From the NCBI GenBank assembly GCA_017307505.1, contig JAFKEE010000016.1, positions 496,001-560,000 of the forward strand: a DNA stretch of 64,000 nt, in the 5' to 3' direction. The translations under genes were made by a program, and so were the position numbers. Within the stretch, counting starts at the first letter, position 1. Every line of letters starts with the position of its first letter. Source of the DNA: Acidobacteriota bacterium (GTDB lineage Bacteria > Acidobacteriota > Terriglobia > Bryobacterales > Bryobacteraceae). Shown piece by piece: positions 53,905 to 62,474 of the stretch. The notes beneath the pieces were generated by a model. It ran no database searches. It had not been told where the DNA came from and saw only the letters and a list, made by a program, of their open reading frames with translations.

Positions 53905-56007
53905 ATGGGACGAACCGCGAGCCTATATCGAACGCCTCCGAACCCCGGCTTTGTCGGGGGCTACAACTGGGCAGGAGTCATCGCCGGGGTTGCCCTGTTG
54001 ATCGCGGTCAACGTCGCCGCAACGCAGTTCATCGCGTACCGGTTTGCCTATCAAACTGCTCTTGGTGCGCCCCTCCTGCAGGTCCGGGGCGCGAGCGTAT
54101 ACCAGCCGTTCGCGTGGGCCAACTGGCTGCTGAAACACAGCGCATCACCGAACCCCAAGGTTCGTCTCCCGCTGCTTGGCGGAGCGTTGATCGTTGTCGT
54201 GGGGTCAGCGCTCGCCGTCGCCCTCGTATACGGACTGAACATCAGACGGGCGAAGCGCCTGTCCGAGAATGCCGAGGACCTTCACGGCTCGGCACGATGG
54301 GCGTCGCCGGAGGATGTGCTAGCGACGGGTTTGCTTGCCGCAAAACAGGGTGCGTACGTGGGCGGTTGGTGCAACCCACACGGAAACCGGCTCCACTACC
54401 TTCGTCACAACGGTCCGGAGCACATTCTGGCGTTCGCGCCCACCCGCAGCGGTAAGGGCGTTGGCCTTGTAATACCAACACTGCTCGCCTGGTCAGAATC
54501 GGCCGTGGTCTACGACATCAAAGGTGAGAATTGGGCCAAGACCGCGGGCTTCCGCCAAGCGCAAGGCCACATCTGCTTCAAGTTCTCTCCGGTCGAAATT
54601 GGAAACGGCTCCCGATTCAATCCTCTTTCGGAGGTTCGGATCGGAACACCGCGCGATGTTTCCGACGCGCAGAACGTAGCCGACATGATCGTGCGAACCG
54701 GCGAGGACAGCCCGCAGGAGCGCTACTGGCAAGATGCGGCCGCCTCGATCACAACGGGCATGATCCTCCACGTTTGCTACGCAGCCGCCGCGGAGGGCAA
54801 GGTCGCCTGCCTGTCCGACCTGGCTTCGGTATTCACAAAGCCGGGGCAGAGCTTCCGCGACACGCTTGCTGAACTGGAAAACTTCCCGCACGATCCGACC
54901 CGCTCACATGGTTGGCGCATGCCGGAGGGCGAACGAACCGCAACGCACCCTGTCGTGCGTGAGAAAGTCCGCGAAATGCTCGACAAGGAAGACAAGGACT
55001 TCTCCGGTGTTCTTTCCACGGCAAAGACCGCGCTGACCCTGTACAGCGATCCTCTCGTCTCGCGGAATACCTCGGCTAGCGACTTTACCATCGACGACCT
55101 TGTGAACCATGTCAGGCCCATCTCCTTGTACCTCGTGGTTCCACCTTCCGACAAGATCCGGTTGCGACCGCTCATCCGGCTGATCTTTACGATGATCGTC
55201 AACCGGCTCACCGAACGAATGGACTTCGAAGGCTCCGCACAGAAGCGGAATCGGCATCGGCTGCTCTTCATGGTGGATGAATTTCCCTCGCTGAAGAGGA
55301 TGGAGATCTTTGCCGACGCACTTTCCTACATGGCTGGGTACGGACTCAAGGCTTACCTCATCACCCAAGACATCCGCCAGATCGTCGATGAGTACGGCCC
55401 CAACGAAAGCATCGTCTCAAACTGCCACGTCCGAGTAGCATACGCCCCGAACCAGTACGACACCGCGGAACTGCTCTCGAAGATGACCGGGACCAAGACG
55501 GTTCAAAAGGCCAGTTTCAATTTCTCGGGATCGCGACTCGCCCCGATAGCCAACCACATGAGCGCGAGTGTCGAACAGATCGAGCGTCCGCTAATGACGC
55601 CCGATGAGGTGATGCGTTTGAAGCCGTCGAAGAAAAGCGGAAGCGGGACCTCAGAGCGGATCACCGCCCCCGGCGACATGCTGATCTTCGTAAGCGGTCA
55701 TCACCCCATCCACGGAACTCAAATCCTCTATTTCTCCGATCCAGTCTTGGCGAAACGGGCGGCGATCCCGCCTCCGACAGAGTTCGCAGCCATTGAGGAC
55801 GGCCGCGTGAATCCACAAAGAGCAGCGGATAGAACGGCGAACGTAATCAGCAAGCCGGAGGTCGTCACGGAGCCGGCCTCGACTATGGAGCGTGCCTTCG
55901 TGGACGCTCTTTCCGGTCGGGCCGTCGCGAGATCCGCCACGCAAAGCGGTCGAGCGCCGAAGCACGGATTTCTTGAACAGCTCAGCGTAGACGACAGGGA
56001 GGAGTAA
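53905..56007 (+). CDS. traG: Type IV coupling protein TraG/VirD4
   Basis: 700 aa. Two N-terminal membrane helices (NWAGVIAGVALLIAVNVAAT, about 20-40; LPLLGGALIVVVGSALAVAL, about 88-112), then the hexameric ATPase with Walker A AFAPTRSGKGVGLVIPTLL (about 180) and Walker B RLLFMVDEFPSLKRM (about 455). LITQDIRQIVDEYGPNESIV is the typical motif III. It links the relaxosome to the Trb channel. Starts 2 bp after ardC. Intact. Confidence 0.95.
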   Translation: MGRTASLYRTPPNPGFVGGYNWAGVIAGVALLIAVNVAATQFIAYRFAYQTALGAPLLQVRGASVYQPFAWANWLLKHSASPNPKVRLPLLGGALIVVVGSALAVALVYGLNIRRAKRLSENAEDLHGSARWASPEDVLATGLLAAKQGAYVGGWCNPHGNRLHYLRHNGPEHILAFAPTRSGKGVGLVIPTLLAWSESAVVYDIKGENWAKTAGFRQAQGHICFKFSPVEIGNGSRFNPLSEVRIGTPRDVSDAQNVADMIVRTGEDSPQERYWQDAAASITTGMILHVCYAAAAEGKVACLSDLASVFTKPGQSFRDTLAELENFPHDPTRSHGWRMPEGERTATHPVVREKVREMLDKEDKDFSGVLSTAKTALTLYSDPLVSRNTSASDFTIDDLVNHVRPISLYLVVPPSDKIRLRPLIRLIFTMIVNRLTERMDFEGSAQKRNRHRLLFMVDEFPSLKRMEIFADALSYMAGYGLKAYLITQDIRQIVDEYGPNESIVSNCHVRVAYAPNQYDTAELLSKMTGTKTVQKASFNFSGSRLAPIANHMSASVEQIERPLMTPDEVMRLKPSKKSGSGTSERITAPGDMLIFVSGHHPIHGTQILYFSDPVLAKRAAIPPPTEFAAIEDGRVNPQRAADRTANVISKPEVVTEPASTMERAFVDALSGRAVARSATQSGRAPKHGFLEQLSVDDREE

Positions 56008-56010
56008 CCA

Positions 56011-56445
56011 ATGCAGAAGAACAGAATCGAGCTCGCCGGCTACCTCGCGGCGAAGCCTGACGTCCGGTATCTGCCTTCAGGGACGCCGGTCGCGAACGCG
56101 CGGCTTGCAGAAGGCTACCGCTACAAGGACCGGAATGAGCAGGTCCAGGAGCACACGAACTGGCACAGCATCGTCTTCTACGGCGAGTTATCTGAGATCG
56201 CGGTCGGCTTCGACAAGGGCGACAACGTGTTCGTCGAAGGCACGCTGCAGACCAGGAAATTCACACCGCGTGACGGCAGCCAGCGGACGGTTTACGAGGT
56301 TGTAGCGCGGTCGGCGCATCAGATCGCTCGACGGAATGGCAAAGAGGCAGCGTCCGACAACTCCCCCGATGCCAAGGACCAGCCGGTGCCCGCAGCTGAG
56401 GAACATGTGGAGAATCCCGATGACAGCGAAATCTGGCCTTCGTAA
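56011..56445 (+). CDS. ssb: Single-stranded DNA-binding protein
   Basis: 144 aa with an N-terminal OB fold: NRIELAGYLAAKPDVRYLPS, NWHSIVFYGELSEIAVGFDK, GDNVFVEGTLQTRKFTPRDG. The C-terminal tail is acidic and ends DDSEIWPS, a variant of the DDDIPF tip that recruits partners. Plasmid-type SSB likely coats the transferred strand. 3 bp after traG; its end overlaps traF by 26 bases. Confidence 0.92.
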   Translation: MQKNRIELAGYLAAKPDVRYLPSGTPVANARLAEGYRYKDRNEQVQEHTNWHSIVFYGELSEIAVGFDKGDNVFVEGTLQTRKFTPRDGSQRTVYEVVARSAHQIARRNGKEAASDNSPDAKDQPVPAAEEHVENPDDSEIWPS

Positions 56446-56950
56446 CGTCGCGGTCGCCGTCGCGTTGACCACGGCTTCGGCTTTTGTGGCTGGCTTGGCT
56501 GGAGTGCGCGTCAATACCAGTTCAAGCCTGCCGCTTGGCCTCTACGTCCGGAGCAGCCAATCGAGTGCGGGCCTGATCGAGTTCTGCCCGTCCGAGCCAT
56601 ACGCATCGCTATCGCGGGACCGCGGCTACCGCGTTCGAGGATTCGCCTGTCCCGATCGCGCCGTTCCGCTCATGAAGCCAGTGGTTGCCCGTGCCGGCGA
56701 CGTCGTGGCGGTTTCTCCAGCTGGGATTGCGGTTAATGGTCGGCTACTACCGAACACCGCGCCGCTGCGCCGTGACGCTGCAAACCGCCCCCTTCAGGCC
56801 TGGCCGAGCGGGATCTATCGAGTCCGTCCGGGAACTGTCTGGGTTGCATCGACCTACAGCCGCGGCAGCTACGACTCGCGGTACATCGGTCCAGTTGAAG
56901 AGAAGTCGATCCGAGGGAGGCTCAGGCCGTTGTGGCTACTGCACTCATAA
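56420..56950 (+). CDS. traF: TraF-like S26 signal-peptidase-type protease
   Basis: 176 aa from the ATG at 56420 (GGAG upstream). N-terminal membrane helix (VAVAVALTTASAFVAGLAGV), catalytic serine in NTSSSLPLGLYV and catalytic lysine in PLMKPVVARAGDVVAVSPAG. TraF matures and cyclises the TrbC pilin in IncP plasmids. Gene order traF-traB is the same as in Ti-plasmid tra operons. Confidence 0.9.
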   Translation: MTAKSGLRNVAVAVALTTASAFVAGLAGVRVNTSSSLPLGLYVRSSQSSAGLIEFCPSEPYASLSRDRGYRVRGFACPDRAVPLMKPVVARAGDVVAVSPAGIAVNGRLLPNTAPLRRDAANRPLQAWPSGIYRVRPGTVWVASTYSRGSYDSRYIGPVEEKSIRGRLRPLWLLHS

Positions 56951-58074
56951 GCACGTTGGCCGCAGGTGTGATTGGCGCGTTTTGCTGGCGGACCTGGTGG
57001 TCCATCGGATTCGCCTTCGCGGTGCCGATCATCGTAGGGCTTCAATCGCGAAGAGCGTGGGCGCTCGCTGTCGCGATCGCTTACTTCGGGGCGGCGTCCT
57101 GGCCCCTGGCCCGCACATACGCAGCGTTCGCCGGCACAACCGTGGTGGCGGGATGCCTGGCCTGGATCGTCGCGGCCGTTGTACTCGCACTGCCCCTAAC
57201 CTTCGCCTGGACTCGGAACCGCACCGCTGCCGCGTGGAGAATTCCGATTGCGTTGGCATCTGGCGTTCTACCGCCGCTTGGCCTCATTGGTTGGGCGTCT
57301 CCCGTCACCTCCGCAGGGGTGCTCTTCCCCGGAACGGCTTGGCTTGGCCTTGCCGCTGTGATCACCGCACCGGGGCTCATTCTCCTGGGAAGACCGCGAC
57401 TCTGGATCGCTCTCGCCGCAGCATCCGTTCTCTCCTTCTGCTTCTCAAGACCGGTTCCACCGCCATCAGCGTGGGCGGCGGTCAAAACGAATCTTGCTCC
57501 AGGACGCAGGTTCGAGGGCGCCGACGAGTTGATCGCTTCTGACACCGTACAGAGAATCGTCTCCGACTCAAGGGCAGGGGTCGCCGTTCTGCCGGAGACG
57601 GTCATCAGCCGTTGGACCGAAGCAACGGAAGCGTTCTGGGAACCCACTCTCGAGGAATTGCACCGGCAACACCGCTTGGCCGTAATCGGGGCAGGCGTGC
57701 CGATCCCCAACTCGCCGGCTTACAGAAATGCCGCGCTCATTCTCGGCGGCGATAAACCGCAAGCTTTCTTCCAGCGCATTCCCGTTCCTGTCGGCATGTG
57801 GCGTCCGTTCGGAACCGGCCCCAGCGTCCCACTTCGCCTCGGTCGGCCGGCAGCGATCGAAGTCGCCGGCCAGCGGGTCGCTTTCCTGATCTGCTACGAG
57901 CAGCTGCTGGTCCTGCCGGTCCTCGTATCGGCTATCGACCACCCTACGCTGATCGTCGGTATGGCGAACCAGTATTGGGTTCGCGACACAACCATTCCTG
58001 CAGCGCAAAGGGCCTCCCTGGTGGCTTGGTCACGACTATTCGCGCTGCCCCTTCTAATCGCTGAAAACAAGTGA
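56932..58074 (+). CDS. traB: TraB-like membrane amidase (apolipoprotein N-acyltransferase-like)
   Basis: 380 aa from a GTG, overlapping traF. Five to six N-terminal membrane helices (about 1-160), then a carbon-nitrogen hydrolase domain with catalytic Glu in AVLPETVISRW and Cys in VAFLICYEQLLVLP. The usual lysine position reads QRIPVPVGMWRP, so Lys may be replaced by Arg; I cannot tell whether that is normal for TraB. Ti-plasmid TraB helps mating efficiency. Assignment rests on domain layout and gene order. Confidence 0.85.
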   Translation: MATALISTLAAGVIGAFCWRTWWSIGFAFAVPIIVGLQSRRAWALAVAIAYFGAASWPLARTYAAFAGTTVVAGCLAWIVAAVVLALPLTFAWTRNRTAAAWRIPIALASGVLPPLGLIGWASPVTSAGVLFPGTAWLGLAAVITAPGLILLGRPRLWIALAAASVLSFCFSRPVPPPSAWAAVKTNLAPGRRFEGADELIASDTVQRIVSDSRAGVAVLPETVISRWTEATEAFWEPTLEELHRQHRLAVIGAGVPIPNSPAYRNAALILGGDKPQAFFQRIPVPVGMWRPFGTGPSVPLRLGRPAAIEVAGQRVAFLICYEQLLVLPVLVSAIDHPTLIVGMANQYWVRDTTIPAAQRASLVAWSRLFALPLLIAENK

Positions 58075-58083
58075 GGTCAAAAC

Positions 58084-58290
58084 GTGCAAGAAGCAACGAT
58101 CAAGTCCGAGATTCTGACCATTCGTGAAGTCGCCGAGGTCCTTCGATGCTCGAAGGCGCACGTCAGCAACGTCCTGCGCGGACGCGTCGAGGGCTTACCG
58201 AAGCTCACTCATTTTTCGCTAGGCCGTCGCAAGCTGGTCCGGCGCGAATGGCTCGATACCTGGATGGAGCAAAACAAGCAACAGTGGTAG
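58084..58290 (+). CDS. AlpA/Xis-type excisionase
   Basis: 68 aa from a GTG. A winged helix-turn-helix of the excisionase class: LTIREVAEVLRCSKAHVSNV then RGRVEGLPKLTHFSLGRRKL and VRREWLDTWMEQ. It should bend att DNA and favour excision by the integrase encoded 28 bp downstream. It starts 9 bp after traB. Confidence 0.82.
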   Translation: MQEATIKSEILTIREVAEVLRCSKAHVSNVLRGRVEGLPKLTHFSLGRRKLVRREWLDTWMEQNKQQW

Positions 58291-58318
58291 CATCGGCCCA
58301 TGGTCTGGATGTACGCCA

Positions 58319-59488
58319 TTGACGCGGAAACGGAGAATCGAATTGCGTCGAAGGCGATTTCAACGAGGCGGTATCACGCCTCGCAAACGAAGTGGAAAAC
58401 TCTACTGGTACGCGCAGTGGAGGGAAGACGGTATCAAGAGGTCCAAGGAGTTGGGACTCTGCTCAACCATGACCAGAGGCCAGGCGAATGCGATCCTCGC
58501 AGAGATTCTTCAGCCGATAAATCAATCGGTGGGGATCAACGAGAGCCCTTTCGTGAACCACACGTTCGGGCAGTTCGTGGAACGCGTCTACATCCCCGTG
58601 TACAAAGGCAAGTGGAAGGTGTCCACGGCCATGACGGAGCTCGACCGGCTCAATCATCATCTCGTCGGCTCACTCGGGGAACGTGTGATGTCGGCGATTA
58701 CGCGGGACGAGCTACAGAAGTTGCTCGACAGGAAGGCCAAGGCGCTATCGGAGAGCGTCGTGACGCATCTCCGGTTTCGGCTTCGGTCCGTCTTCGATCT
58801 GGCGGTCAGCGAGGGAGCGGTGCAGCGGAACCCCGCCAGCACTCTCTATACGCCGAAGTTCTGCAAGGCCGGTCGTGCAAAGCGGGTGCTCACACCTGAG
58901 GACCTCGATTCGATGACCAAAGCACTCGACTTCCGGGAACAGATCGTCCTCCGCCTGGCAACATTCGAAGGAATGCGGCCTGGCGAAATTCTCGGTCTTC
59001 AACGGGGTGATGTGGACTTCGCGGAAGAGTGCCTCTGGGTTCGGCGTCGCGTTTACAAAACGGACGTCGATTCGCCGAAGAGCGACCGTTCAACAAGACA
59101 GGTTGCGCTTTCGGAAGGAACAATTGAACAGCTGAAGAAGTGGTTCAATTGGATGATCCGCACAGACGAACTCGCCTGGGTATTCTCAACCGAGAACTCC
59201 AAACGGCCGTTGACGCGGGACTTCATCTGGACAAAGAGAATGCTCCCATTCCTGAAACCAATCGGCCTGGACTGGGCGACGTTTCAGGTAATGCGCCGGA
59301 CACACGCGAGCCGGTCCAAGGAAGCCGGGGTGGACGCCCACACCCGGTCGGCTCAGATGGGCAATACCGTCGATGTGAACGAAAATGAATATGCGGTCAG
59401 CGACTTCAAGACGCGCCGGGAGGCGGTCCGGAAGTTGGAGGCCGCGCTGACAGTCAAAGTGAAAGACAAGGGGGAGTCCTCGGAGTGA
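58319..59488 (+). CDS. int: Tyrosine recombinase integrase
   Basis: 389 aa starting at a TTG; no ATG precedes the arm-binding domain. N-terminal basic part (RKRRIELRRRRFQRGG), SAM-like core-binding domain, then catalytic residues: Arg in EGMRPGEILGLQ, Lys in DSPKSDRSTRQVAL, Arg in QVMRRTHASRSKEAG and Tyr in DVNENEYAVS. The first motif-II position is Gln instead of His, and the later GH reads MGNTV with Asn. Such changes are seen in tRNA-targeting integrases of this kind, so it may be active. It points to the tRNA fragment 157 bp downstream, the likely att site. Confidence 0.9.
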   Translation: MTRKRRIELRRRRFQRGGITPRKRSGKLYWYAQWREDGIKRSKELGLCSTMTRGQANAILAEILQPINQSVGINESPFVNHTFGQFVERVYIPVYKGKWKVSTAMTELDRLNHHLVGSLGERVMSAITRDELQKLLDRKAKALSESVVTHLRFRLRSVFDLAVSEGAVQRNPASTLYTPKFCKAGRAKRVLTPEDLDSMTKALDFREQIVLRLATFEGMRPGEILGLQRGDVDFAEECLWVRRRVYKTDVDSPKSDRSTRQVALSEGTIEQLKKWFNWMIRTDELAWVFSTENSKRPLTRDFIWTKRMLPFLKPIGLDWATFQVMRRTHASRSKEAGVDAHTRSAQMGNTVDVNENEYAVSDFKTRREAVRKLEAALTVKVKDKGESSE

Positions 59489-59537
59489 GAGGCTCTTCAA
59501 AACAGAGGCTAGCGAGGTATTTGGAGGTGTTTGGCCA

Positions 59538-59557
59538 GAGGGCGTTGCAGCGCCCTC
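59538..59557. terminator. Hairpin downstream of integrase
   Basis: GAGGGCG-TTGCAG-CGCCCTC forms a perfect 7-bp stem with a 6-base loop, 50 bp after the int stop. No T-run follows, so termination strength is uncertain. Confidence 0.45.
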
Positions 59558-59584
59558 CAGCCGGCTCCGCGAGGTGATCGGGAG

Positions 59585-59605
59585 CTAAACGTAGTAATCG
59601 GAGTA
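59585..59605 (+). repeat. 21-bp direct repeat, copy 1 (left of tRNA fragment)
   Basis: Begins CTAAACG and ends AGTAATCGGAGTA; it matches copy 2 at 59787-59807 at 20 of 21 positions, same orientation, 202 bp apart. Together they bracket the tRNA-Gly fragment. Possible integrase arm sites or remnants of recombination. Confidence 0.8.
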
Positions 59606-59644
59606 AACTTGAGACTCGGTGGTCTTCCTAAGTTATTGATTCTA

Positions 59645-59689
<45 letters not shown>

Positions 59690-59786
59690 CTTGCACGTCA
59701 TTTGGAAATAAAGAACTTCTGCGTCCAAGGCGTAAATCCTGACCACAGAAATACGCTGAGTTTTCACGTTGTCCCCGAAAACGCGC

Positions 59787-59807
59787 CTAAACGGAGTAAT
59801 CGGAGTA
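59787..59807 (+). repeat. 21-bp direct repeat, copy 2 (right of tRNA fragment)
   Basis: CTAAACG...AGTAATCGGAGTA, one mismatch from copy 1 at 59585. It lies 65 bp before the repA start, so it might also belong to repA control. Confidence 0.8.
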
Positions 59808-59871
59808 CAGATTTGGCTTTGTTCAGGACGTGTCCTTAAGATTGCGGGATTGCCTTCCAAAGAGGTGATCC

Positions 59872-60843
59872 ATGGGGCGAGTATGCTCCGAAAATCCAGG
59901 TCTGGCAAGAGCTGGGGACGTCCTGCGCGAAACGCATGCGGAGTTCGTCGTCTCGAAGCAGAAGCTCAGAAAGGCGGAGGGTATCTGTCTTGTGCGCGAG
60001 AAGCGCGAAACCGCCGCTCAGACGCTAGGGTTTACTGCGCGTCCGTTCGTACTGTGCGGGCTTCCGATTCGACGACCGCCGGAAGGTCAACTGCTCTTTG
60101 AACGCCGGAACGGGCACTTCACCCTTCAGATCACTGGTCACCCGCAATTCGGGCTGCCGTTCGGTCAGGACCGGCTTGTACCAATCTTCTTAGCTACGAT
60201 GGCCGTCCGGCAGCAGAGTCGAATCGTGCGATTTGAGTCAGCAGCCGAGCTGCTCGACACATTCGGTCTCTCTAAGGGCGGCAAGGAATACAGGCGTTTG
60301 GTCGCCGCGTTCGAGCGCATCTTCGGCGCAACGATCTTTTTTGGGACGGAATCGAACCGATCAGCCGCTAAAGTGATCCACCGATCTCGGTTCAACTTCC
60401 TCTCCGAAGCGCAGATTTGGTACAGTCGCGACTCGGAGCAGGCGCCTTTGTCAGAAGAGTTCGCCAACGTGGTGGTACTCAGCGATGAATTCTATCAAGA
60501 GATATCAGAGCATCCAATTCCGGCCGATCTCGAGGCAGTCAAAGTCTTGGCGTGCGCACCCGCAGCACTTGACTTGTTCGTTTGGCTGACCTATCGCTGC
60601 TTCTCGGCGAAGGGTCCAGAGCGGATTCCGCTTTTCGGCAGCTTTGGACTGGTCAACCAGCTCGGCTGTGTGGAGTACTCGCGACCACGGCGGTTCCGGG
60701 CGATGCTTGACCAATGGCTGGCTTCGATCCGAAGGCTATGGCCAGATTGCCCGGCGGTTATTTCGAGCGATGGTCGAGCGTTGCTGGTGAACTACTCCAA
60801 GTCGGTCCTCCCGCAGCAAGAGTCTCGCGCATGGCTTGGTTGA
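59872..60843 (+). CDS. repA: Plasmid-type replication initiator RepA (PF04796-like)
   Basis: 323 aa, ATG with AGAGG 6 bases upstream. PFVLCGLPIRRPPEGQLLFE, GQDRLVPIFLATMAVRQQSR and AELLDTFGLSKGGKEYRRLV follow the RPA/RepA pattern (GxxARLLLxxLxTxAVRTQS..., LGLxxGGKxYR). FDLFVWLTYRCF-like text in the C-terminal half (ALDLFVWLTYRCFSAKGPER) also fits. It should bind iterons and start replication. It lies outside the presumed att fragment, so it may belong to a second, tandem element or to an ICE that replicates like a plasmid. Confidence 0.8.
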   Translation: MGRVCSENPGLARAGDVLRETHAEFVVSKQKLRKAEGICLVREKRETAAQTLGFTARPFVLCGLPIRRPPEGQLLFERRNGHFTLQITGHPQFGLPFGQDRLVPIFLATMAVRQQSRIVRFESAAELLDTFGLSKGGKEYRRLVAAFERIFGATIFFGTESNRSAAKVIHRSRFNFLSEAQIWYSRDSEQAPLSEEFANVVVLSDEFYQEISEHPIPADLEAVKVLACAPAALDLFVWLTYRCFSAKGPERIPLFGSFGLVNQLGCVEYSRPRRFRAMLDQWLASIRRLWPDCPAVISSDGRALLVNYSKSVLPQQESRAWLG

Positions 60844-61187
60844 GTTTAGTGTAGGGACCAACCGATGATGGGCAGCAGCGCGCTTACACCGGGGATGGCA
60901 TCCGGAAATGCATTTCACCGGAACGACCGTCCTGAAACTCAAGGATGGCAAGATCGTCGAAGAGGTCGGCCTCGACGACGGAATTGCCCCCTCATGCAGC
61001 TTGGCCTTCTACTCAAGACACATTGATCGCCCGACTAGCAATCACTCAACACATCACCAGTCGGATCTGACCCGGGCTGCGGCACACGGTGTTAAGGAGT
61101 CTCCTCCTTGCAGCACGACGTGTGCCGTCGGTATTTAGCGATGCGACTAGTGGTGTTGTGTCGCTCCGATGGCAGATCTACCATCCT
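60844..61187. other. Intergenic region after repA
   Basis: 344 bp that contains only the decayed cyclase remnant described separately. No promoter or repeat is evident. It ends at the convergent membrane gene. Confidence 0.4.
60878..61026 (+). pseudogene. C-terminal remnant of a SnoaL-like ester cyclase
   Basis: The frame gives MHFTGTTVLKLKDGKIVEEV, typical of the last strands of SnoaL/NTF2-like ester cyclases, with a short RG-x-H-like lead-in. After GLDDG the frame shifts by one base to continue MQLGLLLKTH then stop, as those proteins end. About 45 codons remain and no start is left. Chromosomal debris or the scar of an earlier insertion. Confidence 0.5.
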
Positions 61188-62345
61188 CTACTCAAGGCTG
61201 GAAACCCTTTTAAGAAACGTGAGCGCGTCGTCGAGGGTTTTGGGCGTGACGTCCGCGCAAACACGCAGCATTCCCGTGTATTTTTGGACCGTTGAATCCG
61301 CGCTGCTCTTCTCATCAACCAACACGATCTTCCGTCCCAGCGCTTTCGCGAACCCGACCTCGACCGCAAGATTGTAGCCGCCGGGATTCGACGCCTCTAG
61401 AAACGCGAGAACCCAATCACTCTTGCGGACACCCTGAAGGTCCCAGTAGGTGTACTGCCGCTCATCGGCCAGATGGTGGCTTCGAGGATCGACTACATCC
61501 CAATCCGGCAGTTCAGCAATGACCTTGGCTTGCCAATCCGAACGCATCCCGCCAGCCAGATAGATCGTCCGCTTCCTGAGTGATTGTGGCGCTGTCGCCG
61601 AGGTCTCCGTCTTCTCTTTCTGCATTTCCAGGTTCACCAGAGCAATGCTGAACGGGGTGCGAACTGCTCGCGAATAAAACTCCGCGCGCCGGTCGAAGAA
61701 GAAATAGGCGGTGATCACGGCCAGCGCAAGGACGCCGAGATCTAGCGCTGGAACCTGAGGAAACAGGGAAGATCCCCAAGGCTGTAGGAAGGAGAAAGAC
61801 AGAGCCCACTTGGCTATTAACCAGGCGGCTGCAAGTAGCACGACCACAGTCCCGACACCGAGGCTCATCAGCGAGATGAACATGAAGCGATAGACAGTGT
61901 GGTTCTGATCTGGCGTCAGTAAGCTCATCGCTATGTTCCGCCAGTCATGCAGTTCCCCGGCGGGAATCGTTGCATAGGACGGCCACCGATCGACCGCTCG
62001 CCGCAAGAAGGCAACGTACGTGGGAGAAGTCGTAATTGGATCGGGTTCTCCTGTACTTTTCGAACTGCGGGTCAGCGCGGCGTTGATAGACGATCCGATT
62101 TTGGTGAGCTTCTGACCGATGCTGGATATGAAGTGCCCGAGCACGTAGGCTAGAGCCACGAGCGCCCAGTCTAGTCCATGAGAGAAGCTGGAAGGCCACT
62201 TCCCAGGCATCGCTGGCACTCCAAACAATAGGGTCCATCCCGCTATTAGTAGCCCACCAGGGATGATGGAGCCTATGATGTCCAGAAAGAAACGTTCGAC
62301 TGTAGTGACCAGGTCGCCGGCTTTGGGGCTTTTATCGTCCGCCAT
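61188..62345 (-). CDS. Membrane protein with C-terminal nucleoside deoxyribosyltransferase-like domain
   Basis: 385 aa. Four hydrophobic segments: about 24-44 (IIGSIIPGGLLIAGWTLLFG), 58-76, 150-180 (FMFISLMSLGVGTVVVLLAA) and 200-216. From about residue 265 a soluble domain follows: RTIYLAGGMRSDWQAKVIAE, DLQGVRKSDWVLAFLEASNP, YNLAVEVGFAKALGRKIVLV. This is the nucleoside 2-deoxyribosyltransferase fold, with Asp and Glu in the expected places. Membrane-tethered members could act as nucleotide- or NAD-cleaving effectors (inference). It is 129 bp from the receiver-like gene, same strand. Confidence 0.75.
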   Translation of the reverse strand: MADDKSPKAGDLVTTVERFFLDIIGSIIPGGLLIAGWTLLFGVPAMPGKWPSSFSHGLDWALVALAYVLGHFISSIGQKLTKIGSSINAALTRSSKSTGEPDPITTSPTYVAFLRRAVDRWPSYATIPAGELHDWRNIAMSLLTPDQNHTVYRFMFISLMSLGVGTVVVLLAAAWLIAKWALSFSFLQPWGSSLFPQVPALDLGVLALAVITAYFFFDRRAEFYSRAVRTPFSIALVNLEMQKEKTETSATAPQSLRKRTIYLAGGMRSDWQAKVIAELPDWDVVDPRSHHLADERQYTYWDLQGVRKSDWVLAFLEASNPGGYNLAVEVGFAKALGRKIVLVDEKSSADSTVQKYTGMLRVCADVTPKTLDDALTFLKRVSSLE

Positions 62346-62474
62346 CGTGAGCCTTCATCCTACTTCGTTCTCGATGTTGTCGTCTCGGTCAATTCGGCAA
62401 TTTCCTTATCGAAAAGCCACTAGGCTTCGATGGAATGATGGAATCGCCATCCAGGATCGTACTGTCGGTTGGAG

